Translations under genes and position numbers: made by a program
Assembly (NCBI GenBank): GCA_006384855.1
Contig: VCJN01001741.1
Span: forward strand, 62,001-126,000
From: Tetraselmis striata
Lineage: Eukaryota > Chlorophyta > Chlorodendrophyceae > Chlorodendrales > Chlorodendraceae
Direction: 5' to 3'
DNA: 64,000 nt
Notes under the pieces: model-generated
Databases searched by the model: none
What the model was told of the DNA's origin: nothing
Seen by the model: the letters and a program-made list of their open reading frames with translations, nothing else
Shown here: piece after piece, positions 1 through 8,991 of the stretch
Numbering within the stretch: the first letter of the stretch is position 1
Layout of the letters: every line of letters starts with the position of its first letter

Positions 1-204
1 CCGATGCTGCTACTGACATTCCCCGATGCTATATTGCCGCTATGCCCAAGACTGACCGCTGAATTGCTCTGCCGCTGCTTTGCCTATGTGCTGCTGACTG
101 CCGATAAACAGCTGAACCAGCTGATGATCCTGTAACATTCGATACTGTTTCCTCACAACCTTTGCCTTCTTGCCTTTAATTGCATTAGGGCATTACTGTA
201 CCTC
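1..204. other. Unassigned left-edge sequence
   Basis: No gene, repeat or structured RNA recognised. Homology to the YR element at 56.8-60.0 kb begins only at about position 205, so this stretch is either flanking DNA or an unrelated insertion. Confidence 0.4.
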
Positions 205-639
205 ACATGTTTCGGCGCCCACATGGCCGCACTTTTCGAAACTCTCGACGACATGCTACCCTATGTCCCTGCTACCAATCAGGACTTTACCCCCTACCTC
301 GCGCGAGCTCGGAACCACGCCGAAGCCATCGACAAGGCGTTTCGCTTTCGTTTGGCCTTCCTACGGAGGCTTAATGAGGTCAAGCGTGTGCACGGTGACC
401 AAGGTGTTCTGGACGTGCTGCGAGCCAAGCATTTTCAGCCTACTTCCGACGAGCATCTGCGTTATGCGATTTTTGGGGACCTCTTGAGGGACTACGAGCG
501 TCACGTTTTCGAGGCAACAACTGCCAGCAGCGCAAAAGCAACCGCTACTGCTCGGGTCGCGGCATCGGCTGCAAGGTGCGGGCGTGGACGTGGACGTGGT
601 GGTGGACGCGGGCGTGGCCGCGAAGGTGAGCACGGGTGA
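205..639 (+). pseudogene. Gag-like ORF fragment of the YR-only element (second copy)
   Basis: An open frame from the ATG at 223 to the stop at 637-639 (138 codons) matches the second half of the gag-like ORF at about 57540-57969. The shared part includes the helix beginning ARNHAEAIDKAF and the terminal Arg-Gly-rich tail (alternating GR/RG, roughly the last 25 residues). Such RG tails commonly bind RNA, which fits a nucleic-acid-binding gag role; that role is inferred. The first 140 residues present in the other copy are missing here, so it is a 5'-truncated copy. Unlike the copy near 57.7 kb, this one lacks the single-base insertion that breaks the frame, so it shows the ancestral frame at that point. 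Confidence 0.7.
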
Positions 640-959
640 CGGTGTGTGGCGCCTTTCGTCGGAGCTGCTGGAGCTTTGCGAGGCCACCTTTCGGTGATCG
701 CCGCAAAGCGCACCCAGGCAGCTCAACGACGGGATGAGCGCCATGTGTCAGGATCTGACCCCCCCCCCCCCCCCACACACACACACACACCTTACAGACT
801 TCATTGAGACCTTCCTCGGTGCGGCGCTTCTTACAGCTACAGCCGAGTGCGGCTCAACCACATGCACACATGCACATGGCGGCTCAACCAACCGCCTCCC
901 GTACCATTTCATCACTGCGTCCGTCAGTTGTAACAACTGGTTCGCAACGACAAAGTTTC

Positions 960-1812
960 GCGCGTGTACGTTAACGCTCGCGACATGCGCTACGAGCGCG
1001 AAGGGCGCGCGGGACGGCCTTCTTACTTGAACCCAGCCCCGCAAACCCGTTCTGGTGTTGCTGCAAACCCGTCCAGCGACTACCGGCCAACCGCCGGAAA
1101 CCTAACCGCTGCTGTCAAGTACTACTTTGCTAACAGTGGCCGTTCCATGTCACCCTGTCGGCAAAGCGCCGCACTTACGTAATTGACGAGCCTGAAGCTG
1201 TCGCCACTTGGGTTGCTTCACTGCTATCTCGAGTGCATGATGCTTTCGGCTCAGACGATGAGTTAGGACAACGAACGCTCGACCAGCTGCTCTCCAGCTC
1301 CCTCACCGCTCAGACACTCCAGATCTACGTCGGCAGACTCTCCCAGTTCGCGGAGTTCTGCCACGACTCCGAGAACATCAGCCCGCTGGAGGCGATCACT
1401 ACTACCTACTGTTGTCCGGTACGTTGCCTAGATCGGTGGGCGGGGGCACATTGGGGCTGAGTCGTTGCAGCCCTACATGTCTGCAATCAACACGTTCTTC
1501 GAGCTGCACAACCTCGACCCAATCGCCAAGGACATCATGCACCTTACTGCAGCTCGGCGTGAGTTGTTGCTACGGCAGCGCCGCCTAGAGGCTGCCCCTT
1601 TCCGAGTTCCTCTGCATGCTGATGTAGCTTACAACTTCGTCGAGCGGGCCGAGTTGATTGTGTTTGCTCTCACAGAGTACCAGTACCACTTCCGAGCCCT
1701 CGTGGCCTCGGTTGTCAACTTCACGTTCTTTGCCATGAGACTTATTGGCGTGTCCTGCCGAGCAGTGCGGGATGTGCATGACGACGATTACAACATTACG
1801 CTGCAGGTGTAG
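960..1812 (+). pseudogene. Tyrosine recombinase, N-terminal half (decayed second copy)
   Basis: Similar to 58270-59115 at DNA and protein level. It includes a proline/arginine-rich leader, then the core-binding (SAM-like) domain with motifs such as RLSQFAEFCHDSENISPLE and INTFFELHNLDPIAKD. The frame is broken: an indel near 1410-1460 gives a premature stop at 1458, and the frame resumes at 1465. Similarity ends abruptly at about 1811, just after the stretch corresponding to DDYNITLQV; the catalytic half is not contiguous but a matching piece lies at 6820-7451. Between 640 and 960 the sequence still resembles the spacer of the other copy, with an added poly-C/CA microsatellite at about 759-790. 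Confidence 0.75.
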
Positions 1813-1814
1813 GA

Positions 1815-2070
1815 AGGTATATTGTTTGAGATATAATTTTACATGTTTTGAGATATATACTTTTTGAGATATAATTTTACGCCTTTTGAGATTTAATTTT
1901 ACACGTTTTGAGATATACACTTTTTGAGATATAGTTTTACACATTTTGGGATATAACATTTTGGGATATAACATTTTGGGATATAACTTTTTGAGATATA
2001 ATTTTATACGTTTCGAGATATAATTGTACACGTTTTGAGATGTATATTTTTCAGTTCGAGATACAATTAT
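1815..2070. repeat. AT-rich minisatellite
   Basis: A degenerate tandem array of about 19-22 bp units with the core TTTTGAGATATAATTTTACA, with variants such as TTTTGGGATATAACA. It starts directly where the recombinase fragment stops. No coding potential is evident. Confidence 0.8.
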
Positions 2071-2850
2071 CCATGCCTCTAGTGCCGGGTGCGGCTAGTA
2101 GTCTGTATGTATTGCTTAATTTAAAATTATGGCTGGGATAGGGAGAATGGCAACACATTGCGCTCAACAGGTGCTGGAGGGGGGCGGCCCCTATTGGCCC
2201 AGCGCAACTTGCAAGCAGGACAATGCCAGGAACCTTTCGGCACTGCATGCAACATAGGCACTACACCTTTCTGGTGCCATGCGAAACTGCAACCATCGCA
2301 TGCTACAATGGGAAAAGGGCGATTATTGAGTCAAAATGGGCACATTTCTAGACTCAAAATTGCACCTACCCCCCTTAACTCAATATTGTACCCCTTTTGG
2401 GGGGTGCAAATTTGAGTTACGCCTAACACTGTACGAATGTACTGTGAAACTGGCCTTTGACACATTCTTTTTCTTGCCAACACTGTACGAGGTACTATTC
2501 AGTGAAATAGTACCTGCACTATGTACTACACGCATGTCCACCGCCCTTTGACGAGATGCGTCGCTACCCTTCCATGCTTACCGTTTTTTCTGGCCTCGAA
2601 TGCTACGCCGCCACCGTGCTTCCCACTCATCTACCCCTCGCAAACTCCCTCGTGCTTGTATTCTTTGAGGCATGTTAACACTTCTCGGTGCACAAAAGCG
2701 TGGCAGACCGTCCCGGCAGAGCAAAACATCTGCCCGCTTGCAGAGTCATGTGCGTGGCGGGGACATCTGCGGCTGCAGTTGGCTTTGAACCAACGAGCAG
2801 GGCTCTCGACACACTGCTAGTGATCCCCTTGGCGCAAGATTCTCCGCAGA
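2071..2850. other. No gene recognised; contains an imperfect hairpin
   Basis: I see no credible gene. An inverted repeat with arms 2352-2366 and 2403-2417 pairs 14 of 15 bases and encloses a C/T-rich loop. Short open frames here lack any recognisable domain. Confidence 0.4.
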
Positions 2851-2851
2851 T

Positions 2852-3478
2852 GCACTTGCGTTCCGGCAGGAGGGCGTCTCAAGCGCCAATACCCACAACT
2901 CAGCCCATGAGGCCCCTGCAGCCGGGCGGTGGGCAACATGGAAGCGGACCGCTATGGCCCGGGGCCGGAGATTCGCAGCCTTCGCCTCACCGCGAGCCTC
3001 AGCCTGACCCCCCAAGCCTGAAGGTGTGCCATCTTTGGACCCTCTCCCAGGAGCGACTCCAACGGTACGCGGACTCGAATCTTCGCTCGCATCTCTCATC
3101 AGGGCGCCGTGGGCTGCGTTAAGCGCACCTCGCCGTCGCGCATCTCGACATGAGTGGTGACACCCGCCCCGTTTCCCACCCGTTTCGTGTTTTCGTCCTT
3201 GTCTGCCAACGACCTCTAACACCTCATGCACGATCCGCAGTACCCAATGACCTCAGACTGCAGGGGAGGGGCAGGGACGAGAGCACGGTGAACATGCGGG
3301 CCTTCTTGGACTCTGAAGACCACCGGCTTGTGTACAACGAGCTGCGGGGGATTTGCAACGAGTATGTCCAAGAAGCTCACCGGCAGATGCGAATCTCGTC
3401 GCCTGGTAACTGGCCCGGCAAATGCCCTCGTCATGGCAGACCCGGACTGCGGCTCGGGTCCCGCCAATGTCGACGGCG
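2852..3478 (+). other. Coding-like relic of unknown protein
   Basis: Open frames with protein-like composition overlap here: one from about 2852 (beginning MHLRSGRR, then Pro/Gln-rich) and one from 3294 giving a helical segment around ALRGICNEYVQEAHRQ-type sequence (frame containing YNELRGICNEYVQEA). The second runs into a 27-nt poly-G tract at about 3481. I do not recognise a family. The position just upstream of the 588-bp tandem array suggests it may be the 5' part of the same unknown gene or element; that is inference. Confidence 0.3.
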
Positions 3479-3593
3479 TGGCGGGGGGGGGGGGGGGGGG
3501 GGGGGGTGCTGCTCCTTATCATCTTTCTCAATTGCTGCGCGCCACTCACTGCCGTCAGGAGGGGGCGAGATGTGACAATTGTCGACGCCTTGA

Positions 3594-4833
3594 AGTTGGT
3601 CGTCGGACGAGATTCGGCGACTTTAAGGGCGCATCCCTCGGAGCACCTCGCCAAGCAACGTGGGTTCGTGTATGCGAGACAGCGAGAACCATGGCGGCGG
3701 CAATAGATGCGGCACTGGAACCCGGAGGCCCACATTGGGGACGACGGGTACGTCCTCCCGGACGTCAAAGCAGCGGTGGCTGAGGCCACCGCTGGCACGA
3801 CTGACGACTGAGATGCGGAGGGTGGAGAGAATTTAAAGGTAGAGGGTGGGATTACCCGCATCTCCGCAGTGGGGGCATATGAACGCTCGCAGCTCTCGCG
3901 TACAAACCCGTGTACTGTCGCTCCTAGCTCTTGTAACGCTGCCATGTGCAAGGATCCCTTTGTCGTTGTCACGTCGCCTTGGTTCACTCACCTGAATTTG
4001 CTCCTACCGCTGCTGGCGGCCTACAAGGCGGAAATCTATCGCGTGCAGATTCCGAGCACCTACTTGACGCAAGGGCCCCTCCCGCGAATGAACTACCTCC
4101 ACAGTCTGTTGAAAGCGGGTCGTACACTTTTCATCGCGTCAAAGCACCCAAGAAACCCCGACACCAACAGACGCGCCTTGTGGTTGGTCGTCGGACGAGA
4201 TTCGGCGACTTTAAGGGCGCATCTCTCGGAGCACCTCGCCAAGCAACGTGGGTTCGTGTATGCGAGACAGCGAGAACCATGACGGCGGCGAAAGAGATGC
4301 GGCACTGGAACCCGGAGGCCCACATTGGGGACGACGGGTACGTCCTCGCGGACGTCAAAGCAGCAAGAGATGCGGAGGGTGGAGAGATCGAATTGACCGT
4401 AAAGGGTGGGATTACCCGCATCTCCGCAGTGGGGGCAGGTGAACGCCCGCATCTCTCGTGTACAAACCCGTGTACTGTCTCCCCTAGCTCTTGTAACGCT
4501 GCCCTAGGCAATGAGCCCTTTGTCGTTGTCATGTCGCCTTGGTTCACTCACCTGAATTTGCTCCTATAGCTGTTGGCGGCCTCCAAGGCGGAAATCTATC
4601 GCGTGCAGATTCCGAGCACCTACTTATTGACGCAAGGGCCCGCCCTCCCGCGAATGGACTACCTCCACAGTCTGTTGACAGCGGGTCGTGCACTTTTCAT
4701 CGCGTCAAAGCACCCAAGATACCCCGACACCAACGGACGCGCCTTGTGGTTGGTCGTCGGAAGAGATTCGGCGACTTTAATGGCGCATCTCTCGGAGCAT
4801 CTCGGCAAGCAACGTGGGTTCGTGTATGGTCCG
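3594..4833 (+). repeat. Tandem array, units of 588 and 565 bp, with coding-like content
   Basis: The block starting TTGGTCGTCGGACGAGATTC recurs at about 3596, 4184 and 4749, giving one 588-bp unit, one 565-bp unit and a partial third. The first period is exactly 196 codons. The units contain protein-like frames: one with SPWFTHLNLLLPLLAAYKAE and later LVVGRDSATLRAHLSEHLAK, and another with MRHWNPEAHIGDDGYVL. Switching frame is needed to join them, and copy 2 has a stop after LNLLL, so the array is decayed. I do not recognise the protein. It may be a tandemly duplicated gene fragment or internal repeats of a mobile-element protein. Confidence 0.75.
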
Positions 4834-4995
4834 TGACAAGGGATTCATGCAGCTTGAAACTCGCTGCCATAGCTCCCTGGGCAATACCTCATTAATCATA
4901 ATCAACGATCATAACAAATCATTATCGACCAGCAGATAAGAGTTTCAATCGAATCCCGTCCGTCGATTTCACAAACCGCACTTCCTTTGCTAGCG

Positions 4996-5054
4996 CGGCC
5001 GGGGCAGCGGGGCGCCAACGCGCCGGCGGCCGGGGCAACGGGGCGCCAACGCGC
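4996..5054. repeat. GC-rich 31-bp tandem pair
   Basis: Two near-identical copies of a unit beginning CGGCCGGGGCARCGGGGCG, starting at 4996 and 5027. No coding role is apparent. Confidence 0.8.
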
Positions 5055-5078
5055 GGCGGCCGGCGCATGTTGTTGATT

Positions 5079-5440
5079 CATGCAACCCCGCATACTAAAT
5101 GGTTTGCAGCCATCTAGGCAATCAAAGCATGCTTAAAGGCAGCATCTGCGGTGCAGCGCTGCAGCAATCTGCGGTGTGCCGCCAGCAAATATCAGGTATT
5201 AGCCCTACTGCCCGGCAATCTGTATGGTATCGTCAAGCCGGTCGTGTTCATATCCCTTCTATGCCATGCAGCCCCGCATACTAATATATGGTTTGCAGCT
5301 ATCTAGGCAATTAAAGCATGCCTTAAGGCAGCATCTGCGGTGCAGTAGCGCTGCAGCAATCTACGGTGTGCCGCGAGCAAATATCAGGAATTAGTGGTAC
5401 TGCCTTGCAATGTGTATAGTATGGTAAAGCATATGGGCGG
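5079..5440. repeat. 186-bp tandem duplication
   Basis: A unit starting CATGCARCCCCGCATACTAA begins at 5079 and again at 5265. Both copies contain GGTTTGCAGC, the GGCAGCATCTGCGGTGCAG block and AGCAAATATCAGG. The copies differ by scattered substitutions and short indels. No open frame is conserved between them, so I read this as non-coding. Confidence 0.8.
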
Positions 5441-5773
5441 TTAAATCCCCTTTTTGTCATATAAATCCTTATACTGGAAGGTTGCCGAGCCAGCTCTTTA
5501 CCCCCCACCGTCTTGGTCGACGACCGCGCGCTACTACCAGGTCGTAGCGGCGCCGCGTCAGGCTGGCGGGTCCTCCAAGCCCGCATCTCAACCACCGCCA
5601 CCGGGGTCCGGCGGAGATGGCTCCCAAAACGGCGCTGCAGCAGGTCTCATGATAGAGCTTCGAGCAGCTCCGCCCCTCCCCCGAGCATGTTTGGTCCCTC
5701 GGAGACTGCCAAGCCGCCGAGTGAGCCTCAACCTTCGAGTGCGGCGAAGCGCTCGCACGGTGCGTTGAGCACG

Positions 5774-6411
5774 GGAGGCAAGAGCAGCTTGTCGGCCAAT
5801 AAGCTGCGCAAGAAGCATTCCAAGAAGCGCGGGCCGAGTCCTCCTTCAAGACGGCGATAGAGTTGGAGGACGACGACCCTTCCAGGCGCTTAAGCCGAAA
5901 CGCGAAGCCACGTCAAGCCGTCAGGCGCCTTCGGGTGCCGCTGGTGGGAGTCGCAGGGCCACATCTTCCCGTGGCGGTGCCGCATATCCGCCTCCCCGAC
6001 CCGCATCTCCGCCTATGGAGGCAAGAACAGCAGCAGCTTGTCGCCCATGAAGCTGCGCAAGAAGCATTCCAAGAAGCGTGGGCCGACTCCTCCTTTAAGA
6101 TGGCGAAAGTGTTGGAGGACGACGACCCCTTCCAGGCGCCTAAGCCAAAACGCGAAGCCACGTCAAGCCGTCATGCGCCTTCGGGTGCCGCTGGTGGGAG
6201 TCGCAGGGCCACATCTTCACGTGGCGGTGACGCATCTCCGCCTCCCCGACCCGCATCTCCGCCTAAGGAGCCCTCATCTCTGGACGCGAAGCCCGCACCG
6301 CCGCATGCGCCGACATCTCGCCCCAACGCCGCGTCGCTGTCAGCAGGGTTCAAAGGTAGCATCTCGTTGCGACGAACACAATCTTTGAGGTCGGCGATAG
6401 ACTCGTAGGCC
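5774..6411 (+). pseudogene. Decayed protein-coding region with a 243-249 bp in-frame duplication
   Basis: A unit with AAGCATTCCAAGAAGCG at its centre occurs at 5774-6016 and again from 6017; offsets of 243 and 249 bases are both multiples of three. In the second copy a continuous frame to the stop at 6406-6408 reads a helical Gln/Glu/Ala segment (EAAQEAFQEAWADSSF), an acidic patch (LEDDDPF), then Ser/Arg/Pro-rich disordered sequence. The first copy carries a one-base deletion in the run encoding the acidic patch and an upstream stop, so it is broken. I do not recognise a family. The C-terminus (RRTQSLRSAIDS) is followed by ordinary non-coding sequence. Confidence 0.45.
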
Positions 6412-6819
6412 CGGGGCGTCTTCTCTGCGCGAGTGAGGCTCGATTTCCAGGCTCGAAACGCCAGTCGCCACGCCCTCGCGTCCGCAATCTTCCAAGGTGA
6501 GGCGGATAGTACTTTACGCGACTGAGGGCGCGAAGAGGACACGCCGATGTGCCATTTATAGTACTATCGTATAGTATTGCATTGCACCTGAAATGTGATC
6601 GAAAAATGGGTACATATCCCAGCCTAAGCGATCACGTGGGGGGCACATTTTTGAGTCCAGGAATTAGACCGTTTTGACTCAAAAATGTGCCATGTACCAT
6701 GCTACAATACGGTCACCGTCCGGCATGGCTTGAAACTCGGCCGCACTCGAAGCAACTACACCATCCGCATGAGAGAACATGGCCGCCCCAGTGCTTGCGC
6801 GCTTCTTGCTTAGGCAGGC
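6412..6819. other. Non-genic spacer with perfect 16-bp hairpin
   Basis: No gene seen. Arms GGCACATTTTTGAGTC (6642-6657) and its exact reverse complement (6676-6691) enclose an 18-nt loop. The motif resembles the hairpin near 2352-2417, where ACTCAAAAT and GCACC also occur. Confidence 0.6.
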
Positions 6820-7451
6820 GTCCTTGGCGAGTGCGGGACGAGCATGTCGACGACTACAACATCGCCATGCAGGTGTACCGCGAGAAAGGTCGCGCTGGTC
6901 GACAGGGTCCCGACGACCTGCGCGTTCTGCTCCTTCCAGTGTCAGATTACCCCTGCGTTGCACGTCTCATGCACCACTTCATCGACCACGTACAGTCTGT
7001 CCCCCTGGTTCATGTTGCCTTGGCTGAGACAAACTTATGGGCGGTCACCCAAAGCGAGCAGTCAAAAGCTTGAACCGCCGCTACAATATCGGACTGGCTC
7101 TTTGCGGTTGTTCGTCTTGTCGGTGCTGCCCCTCCCGCTGGCACTTCCTGGACCTCACACAGCCTTCGCAAAGGAGCAGCGTCTGCCGCTAACGCCATCG
7201 GAGCTCCGTTGTCCCACATTCGCTACCAAGGCGGCTGGGCCACTTAACTCTGATGTCGTCCTGGACTACATCGATCCCAACGTTCTTCCTTGCGCATGGA
7301 ACCACCTGGCGCATGGTTCTTCTTTGGCCACATCGCTCCCCTCCGCCACTTCCAAGTCCAACAAGACTCCGGTGGCCTTCCCGGTGCCTCTTTCACGACC
7401 TGGCGCCACCCCTTCTCCGTCATTCCACCGCTCTCGTCTCCGTTCGCTCAT
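6820..7451 (+). pseudogene. Tyrosine recombinase, catalytic half (decayed second copy)
   Basis: Similar to about 59054-59690 of the intact-structure element. It carries the catalytic signature His-x-x-Arg in TSHSLRKGAASAANAIG, the downstream GGWAT tryptophan (altered) and the DYIDPNVL segment with the nucleophile-position tyrosine. It has frameshifts (for example after SEQSKA) and stops, so it cannot encode a functional enzyme. The left boundary repeats 46 bp also present at the right edge of the N-terminal fragment (1765-1810 vs 6831-6876), so the two fragments are not simply one copy split by an insertion. The element-like similarity stops at about 7451, where a tRNA-like sequence starts. 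Confidence 0.75.
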
Positions 7452-7520
7452 AATACATCGGCCAGGATTCGAACCCGGGACCTCTCGCGTACGAGACGAC
7501 CGCTCAACCGAGTATAGCGG
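7448..7520 (-). ncRNA. tRNA-like sequence (degenerate tRNA or SINE head)
   Basis: On the minus strand the sequence contains a canonical B-box/T-loop GGTTCGAATCC inside a 5-bp T stem, preceded by a self-complementary TCTCG...CGAGA arm and an A-box-like ACTCGGTTGAGCGG. The acceptor ends (minus CCGCTAT and CCGATGT) do not pair and the D arm is shortened, so I do not assign an amino acid. It could be a decayed tRNA gene or the head of a tRNA-derived SINE. It abuts the end of the recombinase fragment. Confidence 0.45.
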
Positions 7521-7633
7521 ACAAGGGATGTACCGGTACCTGTACAGGGTACGGATAGTCGCCACAACTCCCTTGACCCGCCGACGACTACTACCAAACA
7601 CAGCACTACTATCTTGCGCACACGCCCCACCCC

Positions 7634-8541
7634 ATGTATCCAAGCCTGCAGTTCGATCCCCGGCTCTGGTCAGTCGGACGGACCCACAGAGACATGGAGT
7701 CCGTAGGCACAATATTTTCCTCGGCGCTAGCTGGCAATCTCCTCGTACTTGTCGCCACGTCCGCCGTGGCCCAGCTGACGCTGTACGCCGGCAGCATTGC
7801 GCTAAATTCGAGCGTGCGGCTGTCGCCAAAGAAACGAGCATATGTGCTGTGCCTCTACACCGCCGCCTTCAGCACCGCTGGCGCGCTGGCCTACGCGCCG
7901 CGGCTGCTGCGGGAGGGGCTCGACCTGAGCTACTACATGCACGACGACCCGCTGTCGCGCTTCTCGGCGGTGCACTTTGCCACCTACCTGGTGCTGGACC
8001 TGATGGTGGGGGCGCTGCACTATCCGCAGTACCTGGGTATCTTCACCGGCTGGATACACCACGTGGTGTACGTCGCCATACTGGCATTCGCGGTGCAGCA
8101 GCGCGTGACGCTACTGTTCATGGCTGCGCTTCCGCTGGAGATACCCACGCTGGTGCTGTCGGCCGGCAGCGTGTTCCCAGCGCTGCGCTCCGACTACGTA
8201 TTTGGCGCCTCCTTCTTCGCATTCCGCATCCTCTATCACTGCTACACACTCGCCGAGCTGCTTACCCGGGATGCACCATCCTGGATGTGGCAGGTGCGCT
8301 GCTGCTGCAGCAGAGGCTGAGCAGTCCCGACGTATGGGAGGTTTGATTTTCTTGTGTTCATAGGTGGGGGAAGGGTTCCATCCAGCGGAATTATTCTTAT
8401 TATATCAGCTGAAGAAAACTTCTGCGATTTGTTGCATCGCCAACTCAGGTCTGCACCGTAGCTCTTATCCCCCACATCATGTGGTTCTACAACTGGACAA
8501 GGAAGTACCTGCTGGCAACCAGGGGCAGCAAGTCTGACTGA
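7634..8541 (+). CDS. TLC-domain multi-pass membrane protein
   Basis: Two exons, 7634-8293 and 8449-8541 (GT-AG intron, phase 0), give 250 residues. The hydrophobic profile fits about six to seven membrane segments, with helices near 25-50, 68-88, 112-130, 141-165, 166-182, 190-210 and 222-238. The WIHHVVYVAIL segment (His142-His143) matches the paired-histidine helix of TRAM-LAG1-CLN8 domains; the late FRILYHCYTLAEL and the short last exon (VALIPHIMWFYNW, then a basic tail) are also typical of TLC C-termini. TLC proteins act in the ER or other endomembranes, in ceramide synthesis or lipid sensing; this one is closest in size to the TMEM56/TLCD group and lacks obvious ceramide-synthase extras, so its substrate is unknown. 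The start could instead be Met21 (7694). The tRNA-like sequence lies 110 bp upstream. Confidence 0.8.
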
Positions 8542-8991
8542 AGATGGGCGCACTGGAGCATGGGCAACAATGGGTGCTGCGTGAGGAGGCCGGTGCACAG
8601 AGAACGGCACTAGCAGGGCTATATCAGGCATGCTGGACTGATGCTGGTTGCGAGAAGTTCGAATGGAGGCAGCAGCAGCAGCAGTATATGGGGCTGCTTT
8701 GTCATGCAGCGCATGGGGCACAATTTCCTACCTTTATAAACACATTGCATTTCTAGCGCTGGCAGCTAAGCGGACACGTGCTGCCACAGAGTGGATGCTT
8801 AAGCACAGAAGAAACCCTTAAAACCCTAAAACCCAGGCATTGGTCGAACATGCAACAGAAATGTGGCTAGATGCCAAAAAGTGGAATGCATCATGGTGTT
8901 GTTGCCATTGCATATCGCGGCGACTAAGTATGAGCGGCTATGTCACGTGCAAGGGCTGGCGCTACAGCCTTGGGCAGCTGCGCACACATCA
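8542..8991. other. Intergenic, with telomere-type repeat scrap
   Basis: Tail-to-tail spacer between the TLC gene and the FAX-like gene. At about 8812-8835 it contains CCCTTAAAACCCTAAAACCC, that is about 2.5 copies of the CCCTAAAA unit known as the Chlamydomonas-type telomere repeat. It also has a short CAG repeat at 8666-8680. No gene seen. Confidence 0.5.

Noticed and set aside
6844..8346. 500-codon open frame spanning the recombinase fragment and the TLC gene
   Set aside because: It is in the wrong frame for both; the TLC frame shows membrane helices and the family His pair, and the recombinase motifs are in another frame.
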